Part shown: positions 41,059 through 52,430 of the stretch, piece after piece
How positions within the stretch are numbered: position 1 is the stretch's first letter
Layout of the letters: every line of letters starts with the position of its first letter
Notes under the pieces: model-generated
What the model was told of the DNA's origin: nothing
Database searches by the model: none
The model's input: only the letters and a program-made list of their open reading frames with translations
Assembly (NCBI GenBank): GCA_051656125.1
Contig: JBOGBH010000012.1
Span: 124,001-188,000 of the forward strand
From: CAMREV01 sp051656125
Lineage (GTDB): Bacteria > Bacillota_I > Bacilli_A > Mycoplasmatales > Mycoplasmoidaceae
Direction of reading: 5' to 3'
DNA: 64,000 nt
Translations under genes and position numbers: made by a program

Positions 41059-42018
41059 TTACCTCTTACTTCATTTAAAGAATCTTGCAGATAGAAAAAC
41101 TAATCCAACTATCATTATAATAGGCATAATTCATGAGTATCAAATAAATCATGACTCAATAATATAATTACTTTGTAAATCTTCGGGACTAGGGTTTGCT
41201 GCAAATAGTGGAAATACTGCATCTTTTCAAGGTTGAAATACTGCAAACATATCTTGTGAATTTCATGCAATATAAGTTAAATTATTCACTGATCTAAATG
41301 GTGTTATCAATGAAATATATTTCATTGCACCCATTGAATCAATTGTTTGAATTGAAATAAAGTTTCCAGATAAAAACATTGTTATAAAAAATGTAATTCC
41401 ACCAATTACTTGAGAGTGAATTGAGCTTTTTGAAATTGATGCAATAAATAATCCTACAACAATGGCTAAAACAGAAGTATACATTGAAGTAATAAAAAAA
41501 CTAAATCAATCAACATTTCCATTTCATAAAAGATCCATGCCTAAAATTTTATCAGTAGATTCTCGAATACCTGTTCCAAATTCTATAAAGCCAAATGCTA
41601 ATGTAGTTCATAAAACAATTCATCAAAATTGTACAAATATAACACAAAAATAATAAGACATCATAATTAAAACGAAATCAATTGCTTTAATTGGTGTTGA
41701 ACCAATTCTTTTTAATATTACTGATTGCTTAAACTCTATAATTGCTTCTGGTAAAATTTGGATTCCTGTTTGTAATACTTGGAATGTCATTATCCCAACT
41801 ATTACATTCATAAATGCTGCTCCAACATCAATTAATCCAAAACCGTAGATATTCATATATCCTAGCCCAAAAATTAAGACAAGCGAAAAAATAAATGAAA
41901 ACATAAAACTAAATTTAGATTGAATAAATTGAATGTTTACTAACTTAAAAACAGATTTACTAAATCTTAACTTCATCTTTCAATTTGCTACTTTTTTCTG
42001 TAAATAAACATTTTCCAT
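41059..42018 (-). CDS. ABC-2 type transporter permease
   Basis: A 319-residue membrane protein with six predicted helices and the GLFIASISKSSIHSQVIGGITFFITMFLSG block typical of ABC-2 permeases. KRIGSTPI after helix two is the expected coupling-helix region. The pair with the adjacent ATPase suggests export or a lipid-related role; no substrate can be named. The start at ATG 42018 follows a TATATT-like box. Only the two subunits lie together; an accessory binding protein is not present. Confidence 0.8.
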
Positions 42019-42048
42019 AAAAACCTTACTTTTATATAATATATAAAA

Positions 42049-42080
42049 AAAATAAAATTATTATTAATAATTTTATTTTT
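42049..42080. terminator. tuf terminator
   Basis: An AT-rich inverted repeat (42049-42063 with 42065-42079, AATAAAATTA/TAATTTTATT core) with a T run on the minus-strand side. It overlaps the tuf stop codon and separates tuf from the ABC permease promoter. Confidence 0.6.
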
Positions 42081-43263
42081 ATTTTATTATTTTAGTTACT
42101 GTACCAGCACCAACTGTTCTTCCACCTTCTCTAATAGAGAATTTAGAACCTTCTTCAACAGCGATTGGGTAAATTAATTCAACAATAATTTCAGTGTTAT
42201 CACCAGGAGTTATCATTTCAACACCTTCTTTTAATTCGATTGAACCTGTTACGTCAGTTGTTCTAAAGTAGAACTGAGGTCTATATCCTTTAAAGAATGG
42301 AGTATGTCTTCCACCCTCTTCTTTTTTAAGACAGTAGATTTGAGCAGAGAATTTAATATGAGGAGTGATTGAACCTGGTTTAGCTAATACTTGTCCTCTA
42401 ATAATATCTTCTCTATTAACACCTCTTAATAAGATACCAGCGTTATCACCAGCTCTAACTTCATCAAGTGTTTTCTTGAACATTTCCATACCAGTTACAA
42501 CACATTTTTTAGTAGCTTTAATTCCGACAATTTCAACTTCATCATTAAGTTTTAAAGTACCTCTTTCAACTCTACCAGTTACAACAGTACCTCTACCAGA
42601 AATAGTCATTGAATCTTCAACAGCTAATAAGAAAGGTTTGTCATTTTCTCTTGTAGGTGTTGGAATGTAGCTATCAACTGCATCCATTAACTCTTGAAGT
42701 TTTGCTTCTCAAGTTGCGTCACCTTCTAATCCTTTTAATGCTGATCCTCTAATAACTGGAGTGTTATCACCATCAAATCCATATGAAGATAATAATTCTC
42801 TAACTTCCATTTCAACTAAGTCTTGCATTTCAGTATCAGCCATCATATCACATTTGTTTAAGAATACTACTAACTTAGGAACACCTACTTGTCTTGCAAG
42901 TAAGATATGTTCTCTTGTTTGTGGCATTGGTCCATCAGTTGCAGCAACAACTAAGATACCACCATCCATTTGTGCAGCACCTGTAATCATGTTTTTAACA
43001 TAATCAGCATGTCCTGGACAATCTACGTGAGCATAGTGTCTTTTATCTGTTTCATATTCCACATGAGCTGTATTAATAGTAATACCTCTTGCTTTTTCTT
43101 CTGGTGCACTATCAATTGATGCGTAATCTTTTTTTTCTGCCTTACCTTGTTTTGCAAGGAAAGTACAAATAGCAGCAGTTAGAGTAGTTTTACCATGGTC
43201 TATATGTCCTATAGTACCGATATTAACGTGATCTTTTGATCTATCAAATTTTGCTTTCGCCAT
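42079..43263 (-). CDS. tuf: Elongation factor Tu
   Basis: A 394-residue EF-Tu of normal length. GTP-binding motifs are G1 GHIDHGKT, G3 DCPGHADYV and G4 NKCDMM, and the RGITINTAHVEYET switch I region is intact. It delivers aminoacyl-tRNA to the ribosome. It lies 40 bases downstream of fusA on the same strand with AAAGGAG before the ATG, so the str operon is intact here. Confidence 0.98.
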
Positions 43264-43303
43264 AAATAATTTCTCCTTTATTTTTTGCTCTTTAAATTAT
43301 ATA

Positions 43304-45379
43304 TTATTTTTTTGTTTTAGAAGAAACAACTTCTTCAGTAATTGATTTTGGAGCCTGTGCATAATTACTAAACTGCATTATATATGTTGCTCTCCCTTGA
43401 GTATTTGATCTTAAATCAGTCGCATACCCAAACATTTCTTTTAAAGGAACTTTAGATTTAATAACCTGAGCGTTCCCTCTTTGCTCATTTCCTTCGATAC
43501 TTCCTCTTCTAGAAGAAATATCTCCCATTACTGTTCCGAAATATTCATCAGGAACAGTAATCTCTACTGACATAATTGGTTCAAGTAGAACTGGCTGACA
43601 AATTTTTGCAGCTTCTTTTAAAGACATTGATGCAGCAATTTGATATGCCATCTCAGATGAATCGACATCATGGTATGAACCATCTACTAAAGTTGCTTTA
43701 ATGTCAATAACTGGGTATCCAGCTAAAGGACCAGAGTTTAATGCATCTTCCAATCCTTTTTTAACAGGTTTAATATATTCCTTAGGAATTTTTCCACCTA
43801 CTATTTTATCAACAAATTCAAAACCTTTTTCTGGGTTTGGTTCGAAGTTAATCACAACGTGACCATACTGACCTTTACCACCTGATTGTTTGATGTATTT
43901 AGCTTCAACTTTGTCCCCAGATTTTAAGAATGTTTCTCTATAAGAAACTTGTGGTGCACCAACATTTGTTTCAACATTGAATTCTCTTCTCATTCTGTCA
44001 ACAATAATTTCTAAGTGAAGTTCACCCATTCCTGCAATAATTACTTGTCCAGTTTCTTCATCAGTGAAAGATCTAAATGTTGGATCTTCTTCAGATAGTT
44101 TTGATAAAGCAACACCCATTTTTTCTTGATCGCCTTTTGACTTAGGTTCAACAGCTAATGAAATAACCGGTTCTGCAAAAGTCATTGATTCTAAAATGAT
44201 TTCATTCTTTTCACTAGTTAATGTATCACCAGTAGTTGTGTTTTTAAGTCCAATTACTGCACATATATCACCAGCTCTTATTTCTTCAATTTCATCTCTG
44301 TTATTTGAGTGCATTTTAACTAATCTAGAAACTCTTTCTTTTTCATCTTTTGTTGCATTCATTACATATGATCCCTTTGGAAGTACTCCTGAATAAACTC
44401 TAATGAAAGTTAATTTTCCAACAAAAGGATCTGTTGCTACTTTAAAAGCTAATGCAGCAAATGGTTCGTCATCACTATTTGTTCTTTGAGTTTCACTACC
44501 ATCTAATTTTGTTGCCTTAATTGGGGGAACATCATTTGGAGATGGTAAGTAATCTACAATTGCATCAAGCAATGTTTTTACACCTTTATTTTTAAAAGCT
44601 GTTCCGCAAAGAACTGGATAAAATTTTGAACTAATAACACCTTTTCTTATACATTTTTTAATCTCATCAATAGATAGCTCTTTACCGTCTAAGTATTTTT
44701 CCATAATTTCTTCATCATACTCAACACAGTTGTCAATTAATTCTGATCTTAGTTTTTTAACTTTTTCTAGTAAATCAGCTGGAACTTCTTCAATAGTATA
44801 ATTTTCATCAGGTTTACCATCAAACATTATCGCTCTCATTTCAACGATATCAATTAATCCTTTAAATTGAGACTCTGCTCCAATTGGATATTGAATTGGT
44901 GAAACATTTGCTGCTAATCTATCTTTTAATGAGTCAATACACATATCGAAGTCAGCACCAGTTTTATCCATTTTATTAACAAATACTATTCTAGGTACAT
45001 CATATCTTGTTGCTTGTCTTCAAACAGTTTCAGTTTGAGGTTCAACACCATTTTGCGCATCTAATACAGCAACCGCTCCATCTAATACCCTTAAAGATCT
45101 TTCAACTTCCACAGTGAAGTCAACGTGCCCTGGGGTATCGATTAAGTTTAATTGATGACCATTTCATGTAACAAAGGTAGCAGCAGAAGTAATTGTAATT
45201 CCACGTTCTTTTTCTTGAGCCATTCAATCCATAGTAGCACCACCATCATGAACTTCTCCTATTTTATGAGTTTTACCTGCATGAAATAATATTCTTTCAG
45301 ATGTTGTAGTTTTACCTGCATCAATATGAGCCATAATTCCAAAATTTCTAAATTTTTCTAATGGATATTTTCTTGCCAT
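43304..45379 (-). CDS. fusA: Elongation factor G
   Basis: A 691-residue translocase GTPase of normal length. G1 is AHIDAGKTT, G3 DTPGHVDF, G4 NKMDKTG, and the EKERGITITSAATF switch region is intact. Domains IV and V (VSYRETF and YFGTVMGDISSRRG) follow. It catalyses ribosomal translocation. It overlaps no neighbour, with 14 bases to rpsG and 40 to tuf. Confidence 0.98.
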
Positions 45380-45393
45380 AATTTTTTCCTATT

Positions 45394-45861
45394 TTAAAAC
45401 CTTAAATGTGCAAATGCTTTATTAGCTTCTGCCATTTTGTGAGTATCTTCTTTTTTCTTAACTGATGAACCTGTTGATTTAGATGCATCAATTATTTCTC
45501 CAGCTAGTCTTTCAACCATAGTTTTTTCATTTCTATTTCTTGAATAAAGGATTAATCATCTTAATGCTAAAGTGATTCTTCTTTCCTTGCTAACAGGTGT
45601 TGGTACTTGGTAATTAGATCCTGCTATTCTTCTTACTCTTAATTCAATAGAAGGAATAATATTTTCTAATGCTTTTTTAAATACATCTATACCTTTTTCC
45701 CCAGTTTTCTTTTCAATTAAATCAAATGACGAATATAGAATATTTTGAGCTAAACCTTTTTTACCATCAAGCATTATTGTGTTGATAGCTTTTGTTACTA
45801 ATCTTGAATTATAAACCGGGTCTGGTAATATATTTCTTTTAGGTGCACTATTTTTTCTCAT
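45394..45861 (-). CDS. rpsG: 30S ribosomal protein S7
   Basis: A 155-residue protein with S7 motifs: RNILPDPVYNSRLVTK, the IMLDGKKGLAQ helix, VRRIAGSNYQVP and a C-terminal MAEANKAFAH. S7 nucleates the head of the 30S subunit. It sits 11 bases after rpsL in the str operon. Confidence 0.98.
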
Positions 45862-45872
45862 AGTTAATCTCC

Positions 45873-46292
45873 TTAGCTAGCAGCTTTAGGTTTCTTAGCA
45901 CCATAAGCTGATCTTTCTTGTTTTCTATTAGCAACTCCAACTGTATCAAGTGTACCTCTTACGATATGGTATCTAACCCCTGATAAGTCTTTCACTCTAC
46001 CACCTCTTATAAGAACAACACTATGCTCCTGTAAGTTATGACCTTCACCTGGAATGTATGCTAGTACTTCATAATTATTTGTAAGTCTTACTTTTGCATA
46101 TTTTCTTAAGGCTGAGTTAGGCTTTCTTGGAGTCATTGTACCAACTCTAGTACAAACTCCTCTTTTAAAAGGAGCTGGATTATTATTTGTTCCTTTTGAC
46201 ATTGAATTATAAGTTCAAAGTAAAGCTGGTGACTTTGTTTTTTTAACTTTCTTTTTTCTTTCACTTCTAATTAATTGTGATATTGTTGGCAT
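45873..46292 (-). CDS. rpsL: 30S ribosomal protein S12
   Basis: A 139-residue protein with PTISQLIR start, the KRGVCTRVGTMTPRKPNSALRK block, AYIPGEGHNLQEHSVVL and the GVRYHIVRGTLD loop. The Lys equivalent to the streptomycin-determining residue is in TPRKPN. S12 monitors decoding. A TGA-Trp lies in the N-terminal extension, so the first 30 residues depend on code 4. AAGGGG precedes the ATG. Confidence 0.98.
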
Positions 46293-46374
46293 TATTTCCC
46301 CTTAACAACTATTCTGTGTGTATAGTATGTAAAAAAACACACTATTGAATTTATACCACATTTTTATAAAAAGT

Positions 46375-46420
46375 AAAAATAATAATTAACAAAAAAGTTA
46401 ATTATTATTTTATTTTTTTT
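46375..46420 (-). terminator. Terminator of the minus-strand tRNA cluster
   Basis: A 15-base-pair inverted repeat (AATAATTAAC/GTTAATTATT core, loop of six A) with T run. It ends the five-tRNA transcript read on the minus strand. Confidence 0.75.
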
Positions 46421-46423
46421 ATA

Positions 46424-46497
46424 TGGAGCAGGTGATGGGAATCGAACCCACGCTAATAGCTTGGAAGGCTATAGTTCTACCATTGAACTACACCTGC
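46424..46497 (-). tRNA. trnG: tRNA-Gly (anticodon UCC)
   Basis: A 74-base cloverleaf with acceptor GCAGGTG/CACCTGC, anticodon loop CTTCCAA and encoded CCA. Confidence 0.96.
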
Positions 46498-46506
46498 ATT
46501 AATAAA

Positions 46507-46592
46507 TGGTGCTGGAAGAGGGACTTGAACCCTCACGTTATTGCTAACTCAGGATTTTAAGTCCTGTGCGTCTACCATTCCGCCACTCCAGC
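46507..46592 (-). tRNA. trnL: tRNA-Leu (anticodon UAA)
   Basis: An 86-base class II tRNA with acceptor GCTGGAG, anticodon stem CAGGA/TCCTG with loop CTTAAAA, and encoded CCA. MiaB modifies UNN-decoding tRNAs such as this one. Confidence 0.96.
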
Positions 46593-46615
46593 AGCCATGA
46601 TTATTATTATTTAAA

Positions 46616-46690
46616 TGGTGTCCCACGTAGGACTCGAACCTACGACCCCTTCATTAAAAGTGAAATGCTCTACCACTGAGCTAGTGGGAC
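46616..46690 (-). tRNA. trnK: tRNA-Lys (anticodon UUU)
   Basis: A 75-base cloverleaf with acceptor GTCCCAC/GTGGGAC, anticodon loop CTTTTAA and encoded CCA. Confidence 0.96.
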
Positions 46691-46699
46691 AAAAATAAA

Positions 46700-46774
46700 T
46701 GGCTGGGCTAGATGGATTCGAACCATCGCATGATAGAGTCAAAGTCTATTGCCTTACCGCTTGGCTACAGCCCA
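46700..46774 (-). tRNA. trnQ: tRNA-Gln (anticodon UUG)
   Basis: A 75-base cloverleaf with acceptor TGGGCTG, anticodon stem ATAGA/TCTAT with loop CTTTGAC, and encoded CCA. Confidence 0.96.
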
Positions 46775-46779
46775 ATATA

Positions 46780-46864
46780 TGGTGGGTAGTGACGGATTCG
46801 AACCGCCGAACTCAGAGAGGGCTGATTTACAGTCAGCAGCGTTTGGCCACTTCGCTAACTACCC
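46780..46864 (-). tRNA. trnY: tRNA-Tyr (anticodon GUA)
   Basis: An 85-base class II tRNA with acceptor GGGTAGT, anticodon stem CTGA/TCAG with loop CTGTAAA, a long variable arm and encoded CCA. It is the first gene of the minus-strand cluster. A TATAAT box on that strand lies at 46899-46904. Confidence 0.96.
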
Positions 46865-46935
46865 ATATATTTAATTATTGAATAATTAAACATTTTTAAT
46901 TATATATAACTTTTTATAAAATATAAAGAAATAAA

Positions 46936-47412
46936 TTAAGATATCTTTAATATTTCCACTTTATAGGGTTTGTCTATTCCTCTAACTTCAGATTTAGTTC
47001 CAACAGTTTTGTTAAGAATAGCCTTTGCTAAGGGAGATTCATTTGAAATTTTGCCTAATAACGGGTCTGATTCAATTGATCCACAAATCTCATATGTGTA
47101 CTCTTTATTATCTGATAAATCTTTAAACTTAACAGTTGAACCAATTGAAACAGTTTTTTTATTGCTGCTTGATTCCTTAATGATTTCATAGTGATTTAAA
47201 ATTTCTTCAATTTCTTGAATTCTTCATTCAAGTCTTGCTTGTTCATTTTTTGCTGAATCATAATCTGCATTCTCAGATAGATCCCCTTGTTCTCTTGCAT
47301 CTTGAATTTGTTTAATGATTTCAGGTCTTTTAACGGTAATTAACTCTTTAAGTTCTACCTTTAATTTATCTGCACCTTCTTTTGTTAACAATATTTTATT
47401 TTGTTCAATCAT
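46936..47412 (-). CDS. greA: Transcription elongation factor GreA
   Basis: A 158-residue protein with the N-terminal coiled coil bearing the catalytic acidic tip (EQGDLSENADYDSAKNEQ, tip acids in the DLSENADY block) and a C-terminal FKBP-like domain. GreA rescues backtracked RNA polymerase by stimulating transcript cleavage. Length is normal. It faces away from the ptsG gene, with a terminator between. Confidence 0.96.
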
Positions 47413-47471
47413 AATTGCCTTTAAGAAAAAATTTTTAAAATTTTCATAATATATAAAATTATAACAAAAAT

Positions 47472-47507
47472 AAAAAAAATCTTAACATTTTTGTTAAGAT
47501 TTTTTTT
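47472..47507. terminator. ptsG terminator (bidirectional)
   Basis: A 16-base-pair stem (core ATCTTAACA/TGTTAAGAT) with a 4-T loop and flanking A and T runs. It lies just after the ptsG stop on the minus strand. Confidence 0.85.
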
Positions 47508-47538
47508 GTCTATAAGATGTTAATTTAATAAAGCTTTA

Positions 47539-50049
47539 TTATGGTTTGATAACAAATAATAAGTCGCCTTTTTTAACCTTAGGACCTTTTGCTTTAATTT
47601 CAATTTTTCTACCTTCTAAAGTTTCATTTAGAGCGATAATTGGAGTTACTGAAGATTTAGCATATTTTTCTAAGTCTTTTAAATTAATTTCTGATATTGG
47701 AGAATCTTTTTTAAGAGATTGACCTGCTTTAGATTTAACACTAAATACAGAAATATCTTTTTTAGCACTGTCTTTTAAATTTATTGAATCAATACCAACA
47801 TGGACTAATATAGATGTACCATCTTCTGTTTTAAAGATGTAAGCATGTCCTGTATCAAATACTAATTCTAGTTTACCTTTTTCAAGAACAGATTTAACTT
47901 CTTTAGAACTTGGTTTAATAGCTAAACCTTTACCCATTAAGTTATCACTAAAAGTTTTATCAGGTACTTTATTCATAGGAACAATTTCACCATCAAATGG
48001 AGCATATACATTTACAACTTCATTTTTAATTTTAGAATTAGAATCCTTTTTTGAAGAATCTTGTGTAGTAGCTTTTTTAGTTGCATTGCCTTTAAAAATT
48101 TCTTCTTTTAATTTAGGATTTTTTTCAACATCGCTAATGATAGTATTAATTTGATTTTTAATTCAGTCTGCTCTAGTTCCATAAATAGCATATACTGCTT
48201 TTTTACTTGGCTTAATAACACCTAGTGCTCCTAAATCATTAGTTAATCTTTTTTCATCAACATTTTTATCATCTTTAACACTAATTCTTAATTTTGTGAT
48301 ACATGCATCAACAGTTTGGATATTTTCAAAACCACCATAAGCTTGGATTATTCCAAGAACTTCAGGGTCATATGAACCAGCTGAATTTTTTCCATCTTTA
48401 CGAGCATTGAAGTCAGCTTTTGTATATAGTTTTGTATTTTCTCCTCTACCTGGTGTAGCAATATTGAATTTTTTAATTGCTCATAAGAAAAAGAAGAAGT
48501 AAATTGGAACATATGGAATACCAATTAGTAATGATACTCATGCATTAGATCCAGCTGGAATTTGAATTGCACCATAAATTACTCAGTCAATTATACCACC
48601 TGAGAATGTAATTCCAATATGTGGAGCAACTTCTGGGAACATCATTCCTCATCATGTCATTAATCCAAATGACAATGCACAGAAGAAAGCGTGGAATCCT
48701 CAGAATAATCATGGAGCTAAGAATAAGAATGTAAATTCAATTGGTTCAGTAATTCCTGTTAAGAAAGCTGTAAGCGAAGCAGAAAGAACAACTGATCCAG
48801 CCATTTTTCTATTTTCTTTAGGCGCTGCCATTACCATAGCTGCACCAGCTGCTGGAAGACCAAACATCATGAATGGATATTTACCTTGAGTATATTGTCC
48901 AATATTAACACCTTGACTTAAAGCTACCATACTACCTTCTGATAATTTTGTTAGGTTTGCTTGATATACTGTAGTAGTAACATCTGAGAATTCAATTATT
49001 GTTGTATTTGAAGTACCTAACTCATAAACTGTTTTACCAGCTAAGTTTGAGTTAACAAATGCTCAAACACCTTGGTCCCCGCTTACTGTAGAATTAGTTC
49101 ATAATTCATTTGAAGCTTGAACTATGTCAAGTCATGTTGCTTTTTCAGTACTATTCGCTACTATTGAAACAAAGTTTCCATTTACTATTGCAAGGTCATT
49201 AAGGTTTAATGTACCTCCAATACTTGTTAATCATAATGGCGTATAGAAAGCATGGTGTAATCCGAATGGAACTAACGATCTTTCAATATATCCAAATATG
49301 AATGATTGGAAACCAAACATTCCTGAACCAAGAGCACCACCAATTAGTCCAAATAATGTTCCTACTAATGGTCATATCATTAGTACTAGAATTGTTATAG
49401 GTAAGAATGCAATAAATGTGACTATTGGGATGAATCTTACCCCCGAGAAGAATCCAATAACTGCTGGTAATTGAATGTCTTTAAACTTATTATATAAATA
49501 AGCAACAGTAAAACCAACAATGAATCCTCCAAAAGCACTTGTACTTAATTGTCTTCAACCAAGTACAGTACTAAATAATGAAGCATCTAAACCATAATCA
49601 GCACTACTAGTTAATCCTCACATATTTGGAGCATAAAATAATAGGTTGTATCCGATTATGTTGCCATCATTTGCGTTCATAACTGGAACTATTAGCGCTT
49701 GTTGAATCCCACCAAAGGCTAGGAAGGCAACAATGGCACTTAAACCAGCAGTACCAGCGTCCCTGGTAAATGTTATTGCAATAGCAATTGCAAATAGAAC
49801 TGGTAAAGCGCCAAAAATAGCATCACCTGGTAATTGTAAAAATTGACCAAATAATTTCATAGCTTCATTACCATTAGAACCATTTACGATAGCTGCACCA
49901 ATTCCTAGGAATAACCCAGCAATTGGCAGCAAGCTAATAGGAAGCATTAATCCTCTTGAAAGTTTTCCAATAAATTCTCTAGCGTTACCAGAACCTTTAC
50001 GGTTTTTCAAATGAGAAGTAATTTTTTCCTTAAAATTATTTAACTGCAT
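47539..50049 (-). CDS. ptsG: PTS glucose-family transporter EIICBA
   Basis: An 836-residue phosphotransferase permease. The order is EIIC (about 20-540, with about 8-10 membrane helices and the TEPIEF motif), EIIB (active-site C583 in DACITKLRI) and EIIA (phosphohistidine H750 in VHVGID). It imports and phosphorylates glucose or a close analogue. The EIIC domain carries an insertion of about 100 residues between helices (the NSTEKATW region) compared with Bacillus PtsG, so sugar specificity is uncertain. A TATAAG/TATAAA region lies upstream, and a strong terminator follows. Confidence 0.92.
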
Positions 50050-50231
50050 AATTTCCTTTCTTTTTTATAAAATTTATATTTATACAATCTTATAGTATCA
50101 AAAAATAAGTATAAAACATTTTCTATTTAATATATATGTTTAAATATTTATATATATAGATATCATTTTTTAATATATTATGTTAATTTTTAATTATTAT
50201 TTATTAGATAATATTAGTGAAGGATTAAGAA

Positions 50232-50507
50232 ATGTTTGAATACTCTTGAATTTTTTTTATTGGTTTTGCTGTATTTTTAGTTATGGGCTTAGTCTCATCT
50301 TATTTTGCTTTTAAATTTAGAAAAACAAAAATTCCTACAAAAGAAGAAATGGACTTTTATAAAAGTCTTAAAGGAAAAAATCCAAGTTTTTGAGCAACAC
50401 ATAAATTTGCTTATTTACTAATGCTATCTTTTATATTATTACTAATTGCATTATTATCATTACTTGCTGGATTTGGAGTTTTTGTAGAAGGAAACCAAAT
50501 TACATAA
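50232..50507 (+). CDS. Small two-helix membrane protein of unknown function
   Basis: A 91-residue protein, with two TGA-Trp codons, containing two hydrophobic helices (about residues 5-27 and 58-82) separated by a basic loop RKTKIPTKEE. The reading frame runs ATG 50232 to TAA 50505-50507, with an AGGATTAAG stretch upstream. Length, composition and a following terminator support a real gene; no family is recognised. Confidence 0.55.
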
Positions 50508-50509
50508 AA

Positions 50510-50539
50510 TAAAAAAAATCCTTTTAAAGGATTTTTTTT
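50510..50539. terminator. Bidirectional terminator between the small membrane gene and dnaK
   Basis: The palindrome ATCCTTT-T-AAAGGAT is flanked by an A run and a T run. It lies between two convergent stops and serves both genes. Confidence 0.75.
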
Positions 50540-52352
50540 ATTTTTTAGACTTTTCTTCTTTTTTAGAGCTATCTTTTTTTGGATTTTCTTTTTTAGACTC
50601 GTCGTCATTTTTTGCTTGCGCTTTTTGTGCTTGTTTTTGCATAAATTCAAAAGCTTCTTTTTCAACTGCATCTAATTTTTTATTCAATTCTTCAAATTTA
50701 TTTTCTTCTAATAAAGTTTCAATTTCTTTAATTTGTTTTTCAATTTTTTCTTTATCTTTAGCATCAATATTTTTTGCTTCTTCAGAATTTAATTCTTTTC
50801 TCATTGAATGGATAAAAGTCTCTGCTCTATATTTAGTTTCATTATCTTTTTTCTTTTTCTCATCTGCTGCTTTGTTAGCTTCAGCATCTTTTATCATTTT
50901 TTCAATTTCAGCATCTGATAAACCTGTAGAATCTTTAATTGTAATGTTAGCTTCTTTATTAGTTTTTTTATCAATGGCTTTAACATTAAGAATTCCATTT
51001 GCATCAATATTAAATGTAATTTCAATTTGTGGAACTCCTCTTGGAGCAGGTTGAATACCATCTAAAACAAATTTACCTAGTGATTTATTATCTGCAACCA
51101 TTGGTCTTTCACCTTGAACAACATGAACATCAACTGCTGGTTGATTGTCAGCTGCTGTTGAGAATACTTGAGACTTAGAAATTGGAATAGTTGAATTTCT
51201 AGGAATTAATGGAGTTGCTACTCCTCCTAATGTTTCAATACTTAATGTTAATGGAGTTACATCTAATAATAGAATATCATTTACATCTCCCATTAATACT
51301 CCACCTTGAATTGCAGCACCTTGTGCTACAACTTCATCAGGGTTAATATTTTTGTCAGGTTTTTTACCTAACATACTTACAACTAATTCTTCAACTGCAG
51401 TCATTCTAGTAGAACCACCAACAAGTAAAACTTTGTCTATTTTATCTTTAGTTAATTTAGCTTCTTTTAAAGCATCTTCAACTGGTCTTTTTGTTCTTTC
51501 TAATAAGTCTTTTGTTAAATCTTCAAATTTAGCTTTTGTTAAAGTTAATTCAACGTTAATCGGACCATCATTACCTTGGGCAATAAATGGTAAACTAATG
51601 ATAGCTTCTTTAGTACCAGATAATTCTATCTTTGCTTTTTCAGATGCATCTTTAATTCTTTGAACTGCCATTTTATCAGTCGATAAATCTTTACCATGTT
51701 CTTTTTGAACTTGTTCGATTACTCAATCAATAATTTTTTGATCTCAGTCATCACCACCAAGCTTGTTATCTCCTGATGTAGATAATACTTCGAATGTTCC
51801 ATCTGCTATTTCAAGAACAGAAACGTCAAATGTACCACCACCTAAGTCATAAACTAAAACTTTTTGTTCATTCTTAGATTTATCAATACCATAAGCTAGT
51901 GCAGCAGCAGTTGGTTCATTAATAATTCTTTCAACTTCTAATCCTGCAATTTTTCCTGCATTCTTTGTCGCTTGTCTTTGAGCATCATTAAAATATGCTG
52001 GAACCGTAATAACAGCTTTTGTAATTTTTTTACCTAATTTTTCTTCAGCACATTTTTTAATGTATGAAAGAATTTGAGCAGAAATTTCTTCTGGTGTATA
52101 TTTTTTGTCACCAATTTCAACTTTTTCATTTGTACCAATTAGTCTTTTAATTGAACTAACTGTTAATTTATTTGTGATTGCTTGTCTTTTTGCAGCATCT
52201 CCCACAATTATTTCACTACCCTTATATGCAACTACAGAAGGGATTGTTCTTTTTCCTTCAGGAGTTTCAATAATTTTGGGTTTACCATTTTCTACTATAG
52301 AAACACATGAATTTGTTGTTCCTAAGTCTATACCTATAATTAAATTACTCAT
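50538..52352 (-). CDS. dnaK: Chaperone DnaK (Hsp70)
   Basis: A 604-residue Hsp70. The ATPase domain has GIDLGTTNSCVS, VYDLGGGTFDVS and LVGGSTRM; the peptide-binding domain follows, and a C-terminal lid ends in a Lys/Ser-rich tail. It folds and rescues proteins with GrpE and DnaJ. It is controlled by the CIRCE site upstream, so HrcA is expected in the genome. AGGAGG precedes the ATG; the stop is TAG-type at 50538. It is the only heat-shock gene seen in the window. Confidence 0.98.
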
Positions 52353-52386
52353 AATATTTTCCTCCTAAAATAATTTAACAATCTCA

Positions 52387-52392
52387 TTATAC
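52387..52392 (-). promoter_or_regulatory. dnaK -10 box
   Basis: On the minus strand TATAAT lies between the CIRCE element and the dnaK start, about 40 bases before the ATG. It fits the heat-shock promoter architecture. Confidence 0.6.
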
Positions 52393-52400
52393 AATAAAAA

Positions 52401-52427
52401 TTAGCACTCTCAACAAAAAAGTGCTAA
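52401..52427. promoter_or_regulatory. CIRCE operator (HrcA-binding site)
   Basis: TTAGCACTC, a 9-base spacer, then AAGTGCTAA: both arms match the CIRCE consensus TTAGCACTC-N9-GAGTGCTAA with one mismatch in the right arm. It lies directly upstream of dnaK on the minus strand, so dnaK should be repressed by HrcA and induced by heat. Confidence 0.9.
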
Positions 52428-52430
52428 TTT

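Noticed and set aside
46699..46881. Plus-strand open frame opposite the minus-strand tRNAs.
   Set aside because: It is antisense to tRNA-Gln and tRNA-Tyr.
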